Below, one piece after another: positions 23,196 to 35,862 of a DNA stretch of 64,000 bases. Source of the DNA: Malus domestica. Its lineage: Eukaryota > Streptophyta > Magnoliopsida > Rosales > Rosaceae. The notes under the pieces are model-generated. The model saw only the letters and a program-made list of their open reading frames with translations. It was not told the DNA's origin and ran no database searches. Position numbers and translations under genes: made by a program. Within the stretch, counting starts at the first letter, position 1; each line of letters opens with the position of its first letter. The DNA is taken from contig NC_091675.1 of NCBI RefSeq assembly GCF_042453785.1, positions 8,692,501 to 8,756,500 on the forward strand, read 5' to 3'.

Positions 23196-25520
23196 ATGGT
23201 AAGTCCTCGCTTTTTTTTCTCGGGAAGATTTCTGTCCGATTCTTTTGATCTTTGTGTTTTCTGTTTGGCTGCTGAGAAAACCGATTTTTTACTAATTTGT
23301 TTGAAATTTTTGGGTGAAATTTTGCAGGCTTTGCCAAATCAGCAGACCGTGGATTACCCGAGCTTCAAGCTCGTCATCGTCGGCGATGGTGGAACAGGTA
23401 TGCCCTTCATTTTCTCTTCCGATTCATGATCTGTTTGGTTTCTCAGAAAACTTTCGTTTTCTGAATTTTTTTTTGGACAAAATGGATTGGTTTCTGAGCT
23501 CAGATGAGCCAGATGCGAACTTTGTGGCTTGGAAAATATGGAGTTTGATTTTTAAATTTGGTTAAAGATTTTAATTTTTTGAGTAGTTGTAGCGAAATGG
23601 TAAATGTGAAGTTTGGATTTTTTAGTGATTATATAGTTGTAGGGTGATTCCTCTTGATATTGATCACATTATTGCAAATCGATAATAGCAGTGGAAATGA
23701 ACTAAGAGTACATCTAAACCTCTTGCTTCTCTAGAAATTGTTTACTGGGGTTTCGGTTCTTGAACTTTGTTATAATGATTCAAATGCAAATGCGGCTTAA
23801 ATATTATGTTTGGTGGTTTGATACTGTCTCGGTGTAATAAGGTTTTTGTTATTTGTGATTGTGGACATTTTCTTTTTCAAACTGTGGTTTAAGTTTGTAA
23901 CTATGACAATATGGATTGAGTAGTTTGTTTGTAATTGTGGTTTTTCCCTAATTGAAACTTTTCTGGCGATGCAGGAAAGACAACCTTTGTGAAGAGACAT
24001 CTTACTGGTGAATTTGAGAAGAAATATGAACGTAAGTATCTTGCGTACCACTTTTCCCTTTTGAGTTGGTCTTTTCTTTTTTGACTGTTCCCTTGCCATT
24101 CTGTGATCTATGTAACTCATTCACATTCTTGTTTAATGGACAGCAACTATTGGTGTGGAGGTTCATCCATTGGACTTTTTCACCAACTGTGGAAAAATTC
24201 GATTCTACTGCTGGGATACAGCCGGGCAGGAGAAGTTTGGAGGTCTCAGAGATGGATACTAGTGAGTATTTTTTAGATTTTTTTAAATTTCTGGCTGAAG
24301 TTTGTTATCAAGCTTGTTTGCTTTTGTTTTTTGGCTGTGTTTTGAGTACAAGTATTCTGCTTTCTAAATTCTTATCAGCATTAATTGTTACTCGAGATTT
24401 GGTTTGTTGGATTTGCCAAGTCTAAAGTTGGTGCTTATTCTTGTATAGTGCTAATTCAATGTTGTTTTTTTAGTCGAATGATTACATGCTTCATTGAGAT
24501 GTGGTATGCAAATCGTGATGACGAAACCTTTGTTTTATTGATTATGATGCTTTATACTCTATGCATTCATGTCATTATCTGTAGTTTTTGTTCCTGGTGG
24601 ATGCATGAACATTTTGTAGTTATTAGTCACCATGCATGTTTGATTGTTATCCCCCAAAATGTGACATTTTCTTACTGGGGTTTTGAATTACATTGTTGTA
24701 CAGCATCCATGGGCAATGCGCTATAATCATGTTTGATGTTACTGCTCGGTTGACATACAAGAATGTCCCTACATGGCACAGGGATCTTTGCAGGTTTGCA
24801 TGCAAAATTTTCATTATTTGTTATCGCATGGATTTCACCCAATGAGGTTTTGGGTTTGATATTAACTTTTTTTTGGGGTTATCGTGTTTTGAATTCCAGG
24901 GTCTGTGAAAACATACCCATTGTTCTTTGTGGAAACAAGGTTGATGTGAAGAACAGGCAGGTCAAGGCAAAGCAAGTTACTTTCCACAGGAAGAAGAATC
25001 TGCAGTACTATGAGATATCAGCTAAGAGCAATTATAACTTCGAGAAGCCTTTCTTGTACCTTGCCAGAAAGCTTGCAGGGTAAAATCTTTGAGTTGTAGA
25101 TAAATGTATTTTTCTTGTGACTTTTGGAAGTGCGGTTTAAGTTACTGAAAGTGCGGCTTCTTGTAGGGATCCTAACTTGCATTTTGTTGAATCCCCTGCC
25201 TTGGCTCCTCCAGAAGTGCACATTGATCTTGCTGCACAGCAACAGTAAGTCTTATTTCGTAACCAAATTCTCTCTCACACACACACACAACCCACACTTG
25301 CGCACACACGTCTAATGTAGTGACTAGGAATATAGAGATTTGGAAAAAAGGCTAACGGTTTATGATTGGACTCAACGCATTGGTGTTGGTACTTTTTGAT
25401 GAGTTGTTGCAAACAGGAGCTTACGTTTGATTTTGTAATTGATAATACAGGCACGAGGCTGAACTTGCTGCAGCTGCTAGTCAGCCCCTTCCGGATGATG
25501 ATGATGAAGCATTCGAGTAG
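23196..25520 (+). CDS. RAN: Ran GTPase (GTP-binding nuclear protein), copy 1
   Basis: Eight coding exons: 23196-23198 (the ATG alone), 23328-23397, 23975-24031, 24144-24261, 24704-24793, 24900-25079, 25167-25244 and 25451-25520, encoding 221 residues, the standard plant length. Visible motifs are the P-loop GDGGTGKT, switch [21 protein letters not shown], the base-recognition motif NKVD, and SAKS. The C-terminal extension ends [12 protein letters not shown], the acidic switch tail. There is no prenylation site, as expected for Ran. Ran drives nucleocytoplasmic transport through importins and exportins and organises the mitotic spindle. The first coding exon being only the start codon is shared with copy 2, marking a duplication of the genomic gene. 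All splice sites are GT-AG. Confidence 0.98.
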
Positions 25521-26635
25521 ATGTGGAAGTTGTCGTCTGGTTGAGAGTTCCCTTATTATTGTTCGTGGTCCTCGGACCATTTGTTTTGTTTTTTTTTTCT
25601 CAAACTGCTGGTATTGTTGTTTGTAAGTGTTGATTTTCCTGGTCAATTGAGGATGTGAATTGGAGAATGCCAAGTTCTTTTGATGTTGAATTGGCTTCGT
25701 ATCAGCCATCTTCCGACAATTTGTTCAATCTATATTATGCAATGCCGTTCTATTGCTATGTAGCCAATCTTTTCAGGAAACTTCTGTGGAAGATGCTGTA
25801 GGATTCGTAACCGTTTGGTTTAGGCCCAAGAGCCCGAACCAAATGTTAAATAATGGTATGGTTTGGTACAGTTCGGTTTCTATGAGGGATCTTGTCAAAT
25901 CCAAATTGAACTAATACCGTTATAATCAAGTATAATTTGCCTACTTGGTATGCATATGACACTTTTTTCCATGAGGCAAATGAGTAAGCAATATTTCACG
26001 TCAGTCTTTACAGTACAATCTTGCCTGCTTTGGTTGTCTATACCATTGAAGATGCTTTAAGACTTCACACTTACGAAAAAAAAACAGAAATATCATTAAA
26101 CTGTAGTATTAAGTTGCAAAAGAAAGTTTCAACTTACGGTTCAGGGCCTTTGACAAAGTAAAAAGTCCTTCGACAGGCTTTGACGAGGTTTTGATTGGGG
26201 TTTGTGCTTCTTAAAACCTGTTTCTAGTAAAAGCATAGCACCTCGAAACAAGACTTAATTCTAGTAAGAGCATATTCAATGGAATAGGCAAATGAGTAAC
26301 CAAACTCCTTTTCATGAGCTACATAGGTAAAATCAAGCTTCAATGGAGTAGTCAATTGAACAGTCAATTGAATAGGCAAACTTTTCCTACTCCCCAAAAG
26401 TAGGCAATGTTGCCTACTTTCACATGTGCAGGCAAAACTAGGGTTAGGGTTCTACCACTATTCTATCGAGGCCTTTTTAGAAGACACCACACCTATGAAT
26501 AATGAATTGCACATGCAAAGCAACATCTATGAGAATTAGTAAAGCGCCATTGGAGCGACTACGAAGCTTTGAACATTTTTCTGTTTCGAGATTCTCTTAT
26601 TTTGTTGTTTTAGAACTTAGGATTTTTGTTGTTGT
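25521..26635. other. intergenic between Ran-1 and the Ran pseudogene
   Basis: Ran-1 3' UTR comes first. A block at about 25810-25930 contains degenerate ggtttggtac words. The region at 26265-26430 (agcatattcaatggaatagg, with repeated gtcaattgaa words and AGTAGGCAA inverted words) is probably a small MITE. No coding gene was seen. Confidence 0.5.
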
Positions 26636-27493
26636 TGCATATATTCCTCAAATTGCTGGCATGATTATTCTTCCATCCGTAATGTACGTGTTTCAATATA
26701 TAGAAGCATCATGTTCTATGGTTAATTAGAATCTTGAACATAAAAACCAAATCATAATTATCTCGGAATTATTTGTTTTGTTCAACTTCTGTAAACCAGA
26801 GGATTCTTCCATCCGTAATGTACGTGTTTCAAATTGCTGACATTGTATATTGCATCTCCTTTGCCGTTGTATTTGACACTTACGCAATGTTCCTTTTCTG
26901 GACTTTCAGTATCAAGGACAGTGTGCCATACGCACAAAAATGTTCCCACATGGCGCCGTGATATCTGCAGGTTTGTTACTTGAGATTTATTTATCCCCTT
27001 TATTAATATTCTGTGTTTCTGGTTTAGTAGTTTCTGGCCAGGAAGCTTGCAGGATAATTTCTGCATCATTTATTTCAATGAATTTTCAACTTTTTCCTTT
27101 AGGTTTGGATCGTTTTTCTCTCGGTTTTATTTACCTTCTCGTGGGCTGAAAGCTAATATTCCGTCACTTCCGTTTGTCTCTGCAGAAACACCGAGCTGCA
27201 TTTTGGTGAATCACCTGCTCTTGCCCCTCCAGAGGTTCAAATTGACATGGCTGTACAGGCAAAGTAAGTGATAGACCCCATTAACTGTAAAAATAAAAAA
27301 TAAAAAATTTCACCGTCTGCTTTCGATAGTACACCAAATTGTTCTTTGCTTTGTGCTTATACTCTGAGTTCTTGATTGGCAAAGTCTTGCTAAGACACCG
27401 TTGTGGTGGTGTTTTTTCAGGCATGAACAAGAATTGATAGATGCAGCTACACAAACACAACCACTTCCTGCCGACGACAACGAGCTGTTTTGA
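26636..27493 (+). pseudogene. Ran pseudogene, 5'-truncated third tandem copy
   Basis: The piece keeps intron 4 sequence, then exon 5 from CAAGGACAGTGTGCCATA with about 30 bp deleted from its middle, the last 28 bp or so of exon 6, a recognisable exon 7 (26-residue frame containing [20 protein letters not shown], about 27186-27263) and exon 8 (HEQELIDAATQTQPLPADDNELF, stop at 27491-27493). Exons 1-4 and most of exon 6 are missing, and the exon 6 donor reads GATAATT instead of GGTAATT. Because intron sequence is retained it came from DNA duplication, not from retroposition. It is closest to copy 2 (shared DMAVQAK and HEQEL). A 30-bp block is duplicated at 26669-26697 and 26804-26832. Confidence 0.9.
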
Positions 27494-27676
27494 GACTTGA
27501 GTATTAGTGTGCTTGTTTCTGCATTTTGTAGGCTGTTTGATGTGGTCACCGCTTGTTTAGGTTTCAGGTTTTAGGATAAAAATTGGTGTTGATTTCTAGG
27601 AGACACATTTGCCATTTTTTTTTGTTTTTGAAGTTTTTCATGTTTGGTTGATATAGATGATGGTGATGAATTTTTT

Positions 27677-28745
27677 GGGTAAAATACTGTTTACTACCCT
27701 TATGTTTCGTGGTTTTCAACATTTAGTACATCAAGTTTTTTTCGTCCCAGAGTCATACCTAAAGTGTTAATTTTGGAACAATCTTATACATCCGTTAGTC
27801 AAACTGTTAATTCTCCTGTTAAGTGATGACGTAACTCCCATGTAGACAATGATTGGGCACCACGTGTCATTAAAAATATTAAAATAATTAATTAAATAAA
27901 AGTTATAAAAAAAAATTAAAAAAAAACATCCCTTCTCCCCCCTCCCCCCGCACCCCCAACCCAAAAGAAGAAGAAGGAGGAGGAAAAAAAAAACCGAATC
28001 TGCAACCCAGAAGAAGAAGAAGAAGGAAAAAAAATCGAATCTGCAACCCAGAAGAAGAAGAGGAAGAAGAAGGAGGAAGAAGAAGAAGATGAGAAAGAAA
28101 AAAATCGAATCTGTAACCTAGAAGAAGAAGAGGAAGAAGGAGGAAGAAGAAGAAGAAGAAGAAGGAAAAAAAAAAAATCTGCAACCCAGAAGGAGGAAGA
28201 AGAAGAAGGAAGAAGGAGAAGAAGGAAAAAAAAATTTGCAACCCAGAAGGAGGACGAAGAAGAAGAAAAAAAAAAACCGAATCTGCAACCCAGAAGAAGA
28301 AGAAGGAGGAGGAAGAAAACAGCAGCCCAAACACAGTTCCTCCCCCCCCCCCCCTCGCCCAACGACTGTGAACGCGAACCCAGACCATGAACTCCATATT
28401 TTTGGGATTTTCAGTGTGGGTGATGGGAAGATGGGCATTTGGGGAAGATGAAGGTTTTTTTTTTTTTTTTTTTTAATTTTAATTTTTTGTATAAATTTTT
28501 ATTATATTTATTTATTTATTTTATAAATAATTTATTTTTAATTTCCATGTGAATGACACGTGGCGCCCAATCATTGTCCACATGGGTGCCACATCATAGT
28601 TAACGGGAGAATTAACAGTTTGACTAACAGATGTATGAGACTGTCCCAAAATTAATACTTTAGGTATGACTCTAGGACGAAAAAAACTTGATGTACTAAA
28701 TGTTGAAAACTACAAAACATGAGGGTAGTAAACAGTCTTTTACCC
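27677..28745. mobile_element. long-TIR DNA element (MULE/MITE-like) with polypurine core
   Basis: The arms 27677 to about 27873 and 28550-28745 are reverse complements over nearly 195 bp. They start GGGTAAAATACTGTTTACTA and GGGTAAAAGACTGTTTACTA and share the block caacatttagtacatcaagt. No transposase is encoded. Long TIRs suggest a Mutator-like non-autonomous element, but no 9-bp target duplication was found. The interior is a tandem GAA/GGA-rich tract. Confidence 0.82.
27960..28320 (+). repeat. polypurine tandem repeat, variant GAA/GGA units
   Basis: Nearly all purine on the plus strand, broken only by six copies of a short phrase like aatctgcaacccaga spaced 41-70 bp apart (near 28001, 28042, 28112, 28180, 28237 and 28284). 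The open frames on the minus strand (phenylalanine, leucine and serine runs) are by-products of low complexity. Confidence 0.9.
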
Positions 28746-28995
28746 TAAAATTTGTGTTAAGTTTGATAATAGATGTTGAATTAATTTGTAACCTTTCAAC
28801 GTATCAAAATAAAAAAGGAAAATTTTAAGTTCGAATCTCGTAGATGTCGAATTCGACACTAAATTACGCTGCGCATTATGTGGCTTAGTCGAATTCCCTC
28901 TCATTTTAGTGTAAAATATCGATTTACTAAGAGGAAAAAAAAAAATTAAACGAATTGATTTGTTAAGCATATTGGCCCATTGGGGAAGTAGGTGC

Positions 28996-29001
28996 CACGT
29001 G
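28996..29001 (+). promoter_or_regulatory. G-box (CACGTG) upstream of Ran-2
   Basis: CACGTG lies within gccacgtgta about 230 bp before the start codon and 110 bp before the TATA box. bHLH and bZIP factors bind such sites; function here is inferred. Confidence 0.45.
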
Positions 29002-29110
29002 TACGAATAAAATTCAAGCGGAGAATTTAAGCGGGACTGGAATCCAACGGTGGAAAAATAGCTTTGAATCAAAGCCGAACCTCTGGCGTGCTTGTTCCGC
29101 GTCCGTCCGA

Positions 29111-29117
29111 TATAAAA
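29111..29117 (+). promoter_or_regulatory. TATA box of Ran-2
   Basis: TATAAAA lies 113 bp before the ATG, followed by a CT-rich leader. Confidence 0.7.
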
Positions 29118-29223
29118 CCCGCAAGTCCTTCACCTTCTTCAGTACTACTGTTCTCCGCGGAATTCAAACCCTTCCCTCTCCTCCAAACCCCTAAATCAAG
29201 TCACATTCTGCAGCTCTCTTGCT

Positions 29224-31238
29224 ATGGTAAGCAATCTCTCTCTTCTCTCTAGGCAGTTCGCTCGCTAGGGTTTTGTTCTGATCGAAAACGATCATTGTTG
29301 TATTTGATTACAGGCTCTTCCGAATCAGCCAACTGTAGATTACCCTAGCTTCAAGCTTGTCATCGTCGGCGATGGTGGAACAGGTACACGTTTTTCGCTT
29401 TTCTCTTTGTTAAGCTTCAATATCGTCTTTTTCCTTTTTTTGTTCATTCTGATATAAGATTTTGTCAAATCCTAACTTTTGCTGTATTTGGTTGGGTGCA
29501 GGGAAGACCACTTTCGTGAAACGCCATCTGACCGGAGAGTTTGAAAAGAAATATGAACGTAAGGAAATTAAATTCCTTTTATTATCTCTGCGTGATTGCC
29601 AGTGACTTTTGGGTTTTTTTGTGTGTGAAATTTGGAATTTTACTGTGTGGCTTGGCGAATTGCAGCAACGATCGGTGTTGAGGTTCATCCGTTGGACTTC
29701 TTCACAAATTTTGGGAAGATCAGGTTCTACTCCTGGGACACAGCTGGTCAGGAGAAGTTTGGTGGACTCCGAGATGGTTATTAGTATGTCGTCTTACCAC
29801 AAACCTCTATTTTAATTGCATCCTGTTCATGATTAACTGTAATCTATATTTCATTGTAGTCATGCGATATTGTATTCATCTAATTTGCAATGTTGTGCGT
29901 TTTGTTAGTGCTTTTGATATATGTTATGCCTAACCATCGAATTCATCATGTTTCCCTTGCTTCTGTTACTTTGTTATTTTTCATAACGTGGGGAATTTTT
30001 AGCATATATTCTCCAAATTGATGGTATTATTTTCCTTTTCTTTATTTCGACACATTCTCTTTTTGCAACCTGGTTTGTTTGGAACATCATGTCGGTTAAT
30101 TAGCTAGTTCCTAGGAATCTTGATACAAAGCCAAATCAAATCATCTAGGAATTATATACATCTTTATTCCTTGTACACCAAAGTACAGTACAGTTAATGG
30201 TTTTGTAGCCATTGTTTGTCTTTCATTGTCTAGTGTGTGGATCTGCCCTTATCTTTGAATCTTCTTTTCTCCACTGTTTGAATAGGTTGATGTCTATTGT
30301 TACTGCACTTAATACTTACATGAGCTGCTATTTTTCTTGATTTTCAGTATTCATGGACAGTGTGCCATCATCATGTTTGATGTTACTGCTCGTTTGACAT
30401 ACAAAAATGTCCCGACATGGCACCGCGATCTCTGCAGGTATGTTGTGATTTATTTACTGTTTTCTTAATATTCTGATTTTCCAGTGTTGTCTCCCTTCTA
30501 CCCTTTTTTCTGTTTCCTTCAGGTGTTCCTCCTTTCCAGTTTTCTTAACTTGAAGATCTTCTAAGTTCTAACCACCTTCTCTATTGTCGTCCAGGGTTTG
30601 TGAGAACATACCTATTGTTCTGTGCGGAAACAAGGTAGATGTGAAAAATAGGCAGGTGAAAGCAAAGCAGGTTACCTTTCACAGGAAGAAGAATCTCCAG
30701 TACTATGAGATTTCTGCCAAGAGCAATTACAACTTTGAGAAACCTTTCTTATACCTGGCCAGGAAGCTTGCAGGGTAATTTATACATCATTTATTTCAAT
30801 GAATTTGCCATATTCCTTTATGGTTTGGATCGTTTCCTCTCCCTGCGTTGTTTAACTTTCTCATGTGCTGAAATACGTTCCGTTGGTCCCTGCAGAAACA
30901 ATGATCTTCACTTTGTTGAATCTCCTGCTCTTGCTCCTCCGGAGGTTCATATTGACATGGCTGTACAAGCAAAGTAAGTGATAGACCCCCACTTCGATTC
31001 AAAAAATTTTAACAAAAGGTTTCATGATCAACCCTAATATGATTAACAAACATGGGATTTTTCAAAAGCAATTGTTAGGACGGTTTGGTGCGATAGCACA
31101 TCATTGATGTTCTAGTTTTGATGAGAAATTCTTGCTAACACAAACTGGTGTGGTGGTGTTAACAGGCATGAACAAGAATTGAAAGATGCAGCTGCACAAC
31201 CACTTCCTGATGACGATGATGATCTGATTGATTCGTGA
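29224..31238 (+). CDS. RAN: Ran GTPase, copy 2 with a diverged tail
   Basis: Eight coding exons: 29224-29226, 29314-29383, 29502-29558, 29666-29783, 30348-30437, 30595-30774, 30896-30973 and 31166-31238, encoding 222 residues. Exons 1-7 have exactly the lengths of copy 1, so the structure is conserved. All GTPase motifs are intact ([36 protein letters not shown]). Differences cluster in two places: [17 protein letters not shown], where copy 1 has two cysteines instead of F and S, and the C-terminal region ([27 protein letters not shown], ending [10 protein letters not shown]). The acidic tail remains but the AFE ending is lost. It is expected to be a working Ran in nuclear transport, perhaps with altered expression or partner binding. 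A G-box and TATA box precede it. Confidence 0.97.
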
Positions 31239-32925
31239 TCTACTATATGATTCTCCATTTTGTAGTAGAGGAAAAGGCAGTGTGGTGTACTTTTGAATAT
31301 GTTATCAATGTGACCTAAACTATTTAACTTTTTGCAAGTTAAGTTGGACATTTTATGCTGATTTCGCAGGGATTATTGTAGAAATGTTGAGGATTAAAAA
31401 AATGTCAAAGTTCTTTTTTCTCCCTTTATACATAGTAGTTTAACTTCTCATTCAATAGAATAGACCAAAAATGAACTTCTTATCGGTACATTTTCTTTAC
31501 AGAAATCTTCATGAGTTACCAGCAAATACAAGCAAAGCTTTATGGAATTGACTTTGTGATGTTGTTAAAAATTTCAGAATTATAACATTGATTAAACAGA
31601 AAATAAGAGAAGTTGCTAAAAAAAAGAGGAACACTTAGAAATTAATATATATTGCTAAATGTGTGGCTGTAAGACGTTTTTGTCACACTTTTTGACTTTT
31701 TAGCAATAGTTATGCCAGCAACAGCCACATTGGCTCTATGTTGCCCTTTTATCTTATGGTAATGAAAGAAGATGAGCTGATGTTTTTAATACAAGCAAAT
31801 TCTTCTTTGAAGTAATCTAAAATATTGGGATGAAATTCGCAGTTGCGTGCACCGAGGAATCACATTCACTCTAACCAACACCCACGTCTGCAACTGCAAG
31901 AAGGTAAGATGATTTTTGTCAAAAGAACCAATATTCAGCCAATTACCCAGTTGATGTACAATGACTTGATTAGAAATTAATTTGTGCACAGGATCTGAAT
32001 CAAGTTTCATTTATTCTGTTAAGCTCGTTGCAGTCTTATCCGTTTCGTGCTCGCACAACCATTAAGGATAATATTACCCCGAAACTACTTAGCCTGATTT
32101 CGGAGGCTAGAGAGATTTTGAGAAGACATTAACCAAACTAACATTTCTGCCCTAATTAAAACCTAGTTTTGCGGTATTTTTTCAATTGTCTTTTTTCTCT
32201 TGACTGACCTGAAAACAAGTCCATGATGACTGTCTACCATGATGTCGATGTCGATGAGGGGATGGACGTAGAAAATAGAGAGGCTATAGCAATCACGACT
32301 TGCCTGTTGCTTGACCTACAAGGAATAAGTCTTGCAACTACAAGTTCAATTATGCGATGAGTACTACATGCAAATTCAATTATGCGATGAGTACTACATG
32401 CATCAACGACTGAACTATCACAATTAAAGCGGAGCTACTGTTATGCTAGATTGTGTTCTAGCTTAGTGAAAAAACTTAGAATTGTAGAAATTTAGTTCTA
32501 GTTTAGCCCGCCCCATCTTTGAAAAGAATTAGTCTACTCCACCTAAATCTGACAAATAAAATTCATTGGGTTGTTAATAGATACCTAATGAGTTCAACGT
32601 ATAATGGTGGCTATAGATAGTTATGGTGACGATATTGTTAGTGGTGATAATGGTGTAATAGACCTTCTATGGAGATATAAAAATAATTTTAACAAAAATT
32701 AAAAATTAAATAAAAAACTATGGCCTACCCTTATGAAATTTCCTGGCTCTACTCTTGAGCGTGATCTTTCAAATAATTTATAAAGCAGGAATAGCATAAT
32801 CTTTCAAATAATTTATTGAGCAGGCCAATTTGGACCACTCTCCTCAATAATATGTTTATATAACTGGATCTCATGGATCGCTCTTCACTCACCTCAAGCA
32901 CTAAATACATAGTCAATACAACCTT
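31239..32925. other. intergenic between Ran-2 and the LRR pseudogene
   Basis: Ran-2 3' UTR lies at the left. No gene was seen. Around 32745-32825 the phrase atctttcaaataattta is duplicated. A TATA-like tttatataact at about 32851 may belong to the receptor pseudogene. Confidence 0.55.
32345..32403 (+). repeat. 30-bp tandem duplication
   Basis: The block ttcaattatgcgatgagtac is repeated with a 30-bp period, almost identical in two copies. Confidence 0.9.
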
Positions 32926-35862
32926 ATGGATAACCCCGTGAAGGTTTTTTCACTTCTCAGATTTCTAAGCATTGCTATAACAATTAGCATTTGCTTATGC
33001 AATGGAATTCTCATCAGTGCGCCTTGCAAAGAATATGAGAGAGAAGCACTTCTGGTGTTCAAGCAAGACCTCAAGGATCCTTCAAACCCGCTTTTATTGC
33101 GGGTTGGTGGCGAAAGAGACTGTTGTAACTGGACTGGAGTTGTCTGTGATAAAAAAACCGGCCATGTCCGAGAGCTCCACCTCGGAAGTTATTATTCAGA
33201 TGAGGAATTTTCGAGTGAGAGTTTGTCTAGGTACAAGATTTTGGGTGGTAAGTTAAATCTTTCCCTACTCAATTTAAAGCATCTTAGCTACTTGGACCTA
33301 CACAACAATGATTTTGACGGCATAGAAATTAATTCCTAGCTTCTTAGGTTCTTTGAAAAGTTTAAGATATCTCAACCTTTTGGAAGCGGGGATTTGGAGG
33401 TACAATTCCTCCTCAACTAGGAAACCTCTCGAGTCTTCGTGCTCTTGGTCTGTTTGATAATGATTTTGTAGTTGAGAACCTTCAATGGATTTCTAGCCTC
33501 TCTCTTTTGCAACACCTGAACATTGCTGCTATAGATCTTAGCAAAGTATCACATTGGTTGCAGGGTAAAAGCACACTCTCCTCTCTGCTGGTAGAACTAC
33601 ATATGTCTGAATGTTTTTTGCATCTGCTACCAGGTGGAATTTCAAACATGACTAGTCTTAGAGTTCTTAATCTCGATTAGAACTCTATCAGTTCTACCAT
33701 TCCTAACTGGTTGTAAACTTTTAGATATCTCGAAACACTAGTTCATTCCAAAAATAACTTTCATGGCGAAATTTCGAGTTCCATTGGAAACTTGAAAGCC
33801 CTTGTCAATCTTGACATATATATCTGACAATCAACTTGATGGGAAAGTCCCAAACTCATTGGGAAACCTCTGTAAGCTGATGGTTCTAGATTTGTCAAAA
33901 AACAATTTCAGCGGAGGCGTTTCAGAAATATTTGAAAGCTTGTCTAGGTGCAATCCAGGTCGCATGGTGTTATTGGCTCTATCAGATAATAATCTTTCAG
34001 GTCATCTGTCATACCAGCTTGGTAACTTCAAAAATTTACGCTTGCTTGACTTTTCGTGTAATTTAATATTAGGTTCGATTCCAGTGTCCTTGGGAAATCT
34101 GTCATGCTTAGAACATTTGAACATTTATAACAATCAATTAGAGGGTGTTGTCTCTGAAGTTCATTTCACTAATCTGACAAGATTGAGAGACTTTTACGTT
34201 AGCCAAAATTTGCTGACTCTAAAAACTAGTCCGGATTGGCTTCCTCCCTTCCAACTATCCACCTTGTTTCTAAATTCTTGGCATCTGGAGCCATCAGAGT
34301 TGCCTGCATGGCTTCAAACTCAAACGCAACTCCTTGCTCTTAACATGTCGAATACAGCAATTTTAGGAACCATTCCAACTTGGTTTTGAACTTTTCTTCT
34401 GTTGGATTACTATTTGTGGATCTCTCATACAATCAATTGTACAACAAGGTTCCAAATATTTTTGTTGCAAATATAGATTCCAGCTGTACATCAGTAATTA
34501 ACCTAGGTTCTAACTAGTTCAATGGTTCATTACCTCTGTTTTCTTCCAATGTGTCTTCACTAGATCTTTCCAATTCATCGTTTTTTGGAACTTTGTTTCA
34601 TTTCTTGTGTGACAAGACTGATGGGTCAAAACAACTTCAAATTCTTCGTCTTCACGACAATTCTCTCACAGGAAAAATTCCTGGCCGTTTGGACAATTTG
34701 TAAAACTTGGAACTTCTCAACTTAGAAAACAACAATTTGAGTGGGAACATTCCAGCATCCATTGGGCACTAATGACTCCTCCGATCGTTGCACTTGCATA
34801 ATAATCGCTTATGTGGAGAAGTATCTACTTCCCTATGAAAATGTGTGTCCTTGTTCCTTCTTGACCTTCACAATAATCAGTTTGTTGGAAGCTTACCAAC
34901 ATGGATTGGTAAAAGCCTTTCACGTTTGGGAGTCCAGCCTCCGTTCGAACATGCTTCGTGGCAACATTCCTCATGAACTGTGTAGTCTCTGAAAGCTCTA
35001 GATCCTGAACCTCGTGGACAACAACCTCTCTGGAGCAATACCAACATGTTTCAACAATTTCACGGCCATGACAAATTTTTCAAACTCGGGAGGTCCCATT
35101 TTGTTCTACACTGATTCACTTGGCGGTTATGGTTTTTTCGAGGATGACTACATACAGAATGCAATCTTGGTGAGGAAAGGTAGAAAAATGAAGTATACCA
35201 ATAAGCTTGCTTTGGTGACAAGCCTGGACCTTTCAGACAATGTTATACTGGAATATCCTTGAAAAGCTGACCAGCCTCATCTGCTTGCAATCACTCAACT
35301 TATCAAACAATCGTTTGGTTGGAAAAATCCCTTCAAGGATTGGTGATATGAAATGGTTAGAATCTCTTGATTTTTTGATCAACCATCTTACTGGTCAGAT
35401 TTCTCCAAGCATGTCAAAGTTAACGTTTCCAAGTTACTTGAACTTGTCCGATAACAATCTGTTAGGACAGATTTTGGTAAGCTTCAGAGTTTTGATCCAT
35501 CCAGTTTCCTTGGAAATAAACTTTGTGGACCTCCACTGGAGGAATGCAGCACAAACCATGTTGGAAGTTTAGGTTCACCAGGCGATAAGAAAGAGGGAGC
35601 AATTGTTCATTTACTTGAAGACGGTTGGTTCGATATGAGTTTGGGACTAGGGTTTGCATTTGGTTTTTGGGGTATTCTTGGCTCGTTATTGTTGAACATC
35701 CCATGGAGCACTAGGTTTTGTCGATTCCAAAATAACATTGTGAACATGCTTTATGCCATCATTCAAGAGAAAGTTATAAGGACGCCTGCAGAGGAAAAGT
35801 GCAATGCTATAACTAACTTGACTACGTCCATGTTTGCGAAAGTTTTATGCTATTATTGTTGA
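32926..35862 (+). pseudogene. LRR receptor-like protein pseudogene (EIX2/HcrVf-like)
   Basis: The start is intact: a signal peptide, then CKEYEREALLVFKQDLKDPS and DCCNWTGVVCDKKTGHVREL, the LRR N-terminal cap of plant receptor-like proteins. LRR units follow (for example LKHLSYLDLHNNDFDG, LGNLSSLRALGLFDNDF, LCKLMVLDLSKNNFSG, LSGAIPTCFNNFT, LQSLNLSNNRLVGKIPSRIG), then a membrane-spanning piece (LGLGFAFGFWGILGSLLL) and a short cytoplasmic tail. There is no kinase. The frame shifts near 33327 and 33390, has stops near 33680 and 33714, and breaks repeatedly up to 35.6 kb, so no full receptor can be made. Intact relatives are plasma-membrane immune receptors that work with SOBIR1/BAK1-type kinases, and HcrVf members confer scab resistance in apple. 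Confidence 0.93.

Noticed and set aside
27903..28438. Several overlapping minus-strand open frames of Phe/Leu/Ser-rich composition
   Set aside because: They are produced by the polypurine tandem repeat; three frames are open at once and no domain is visible.
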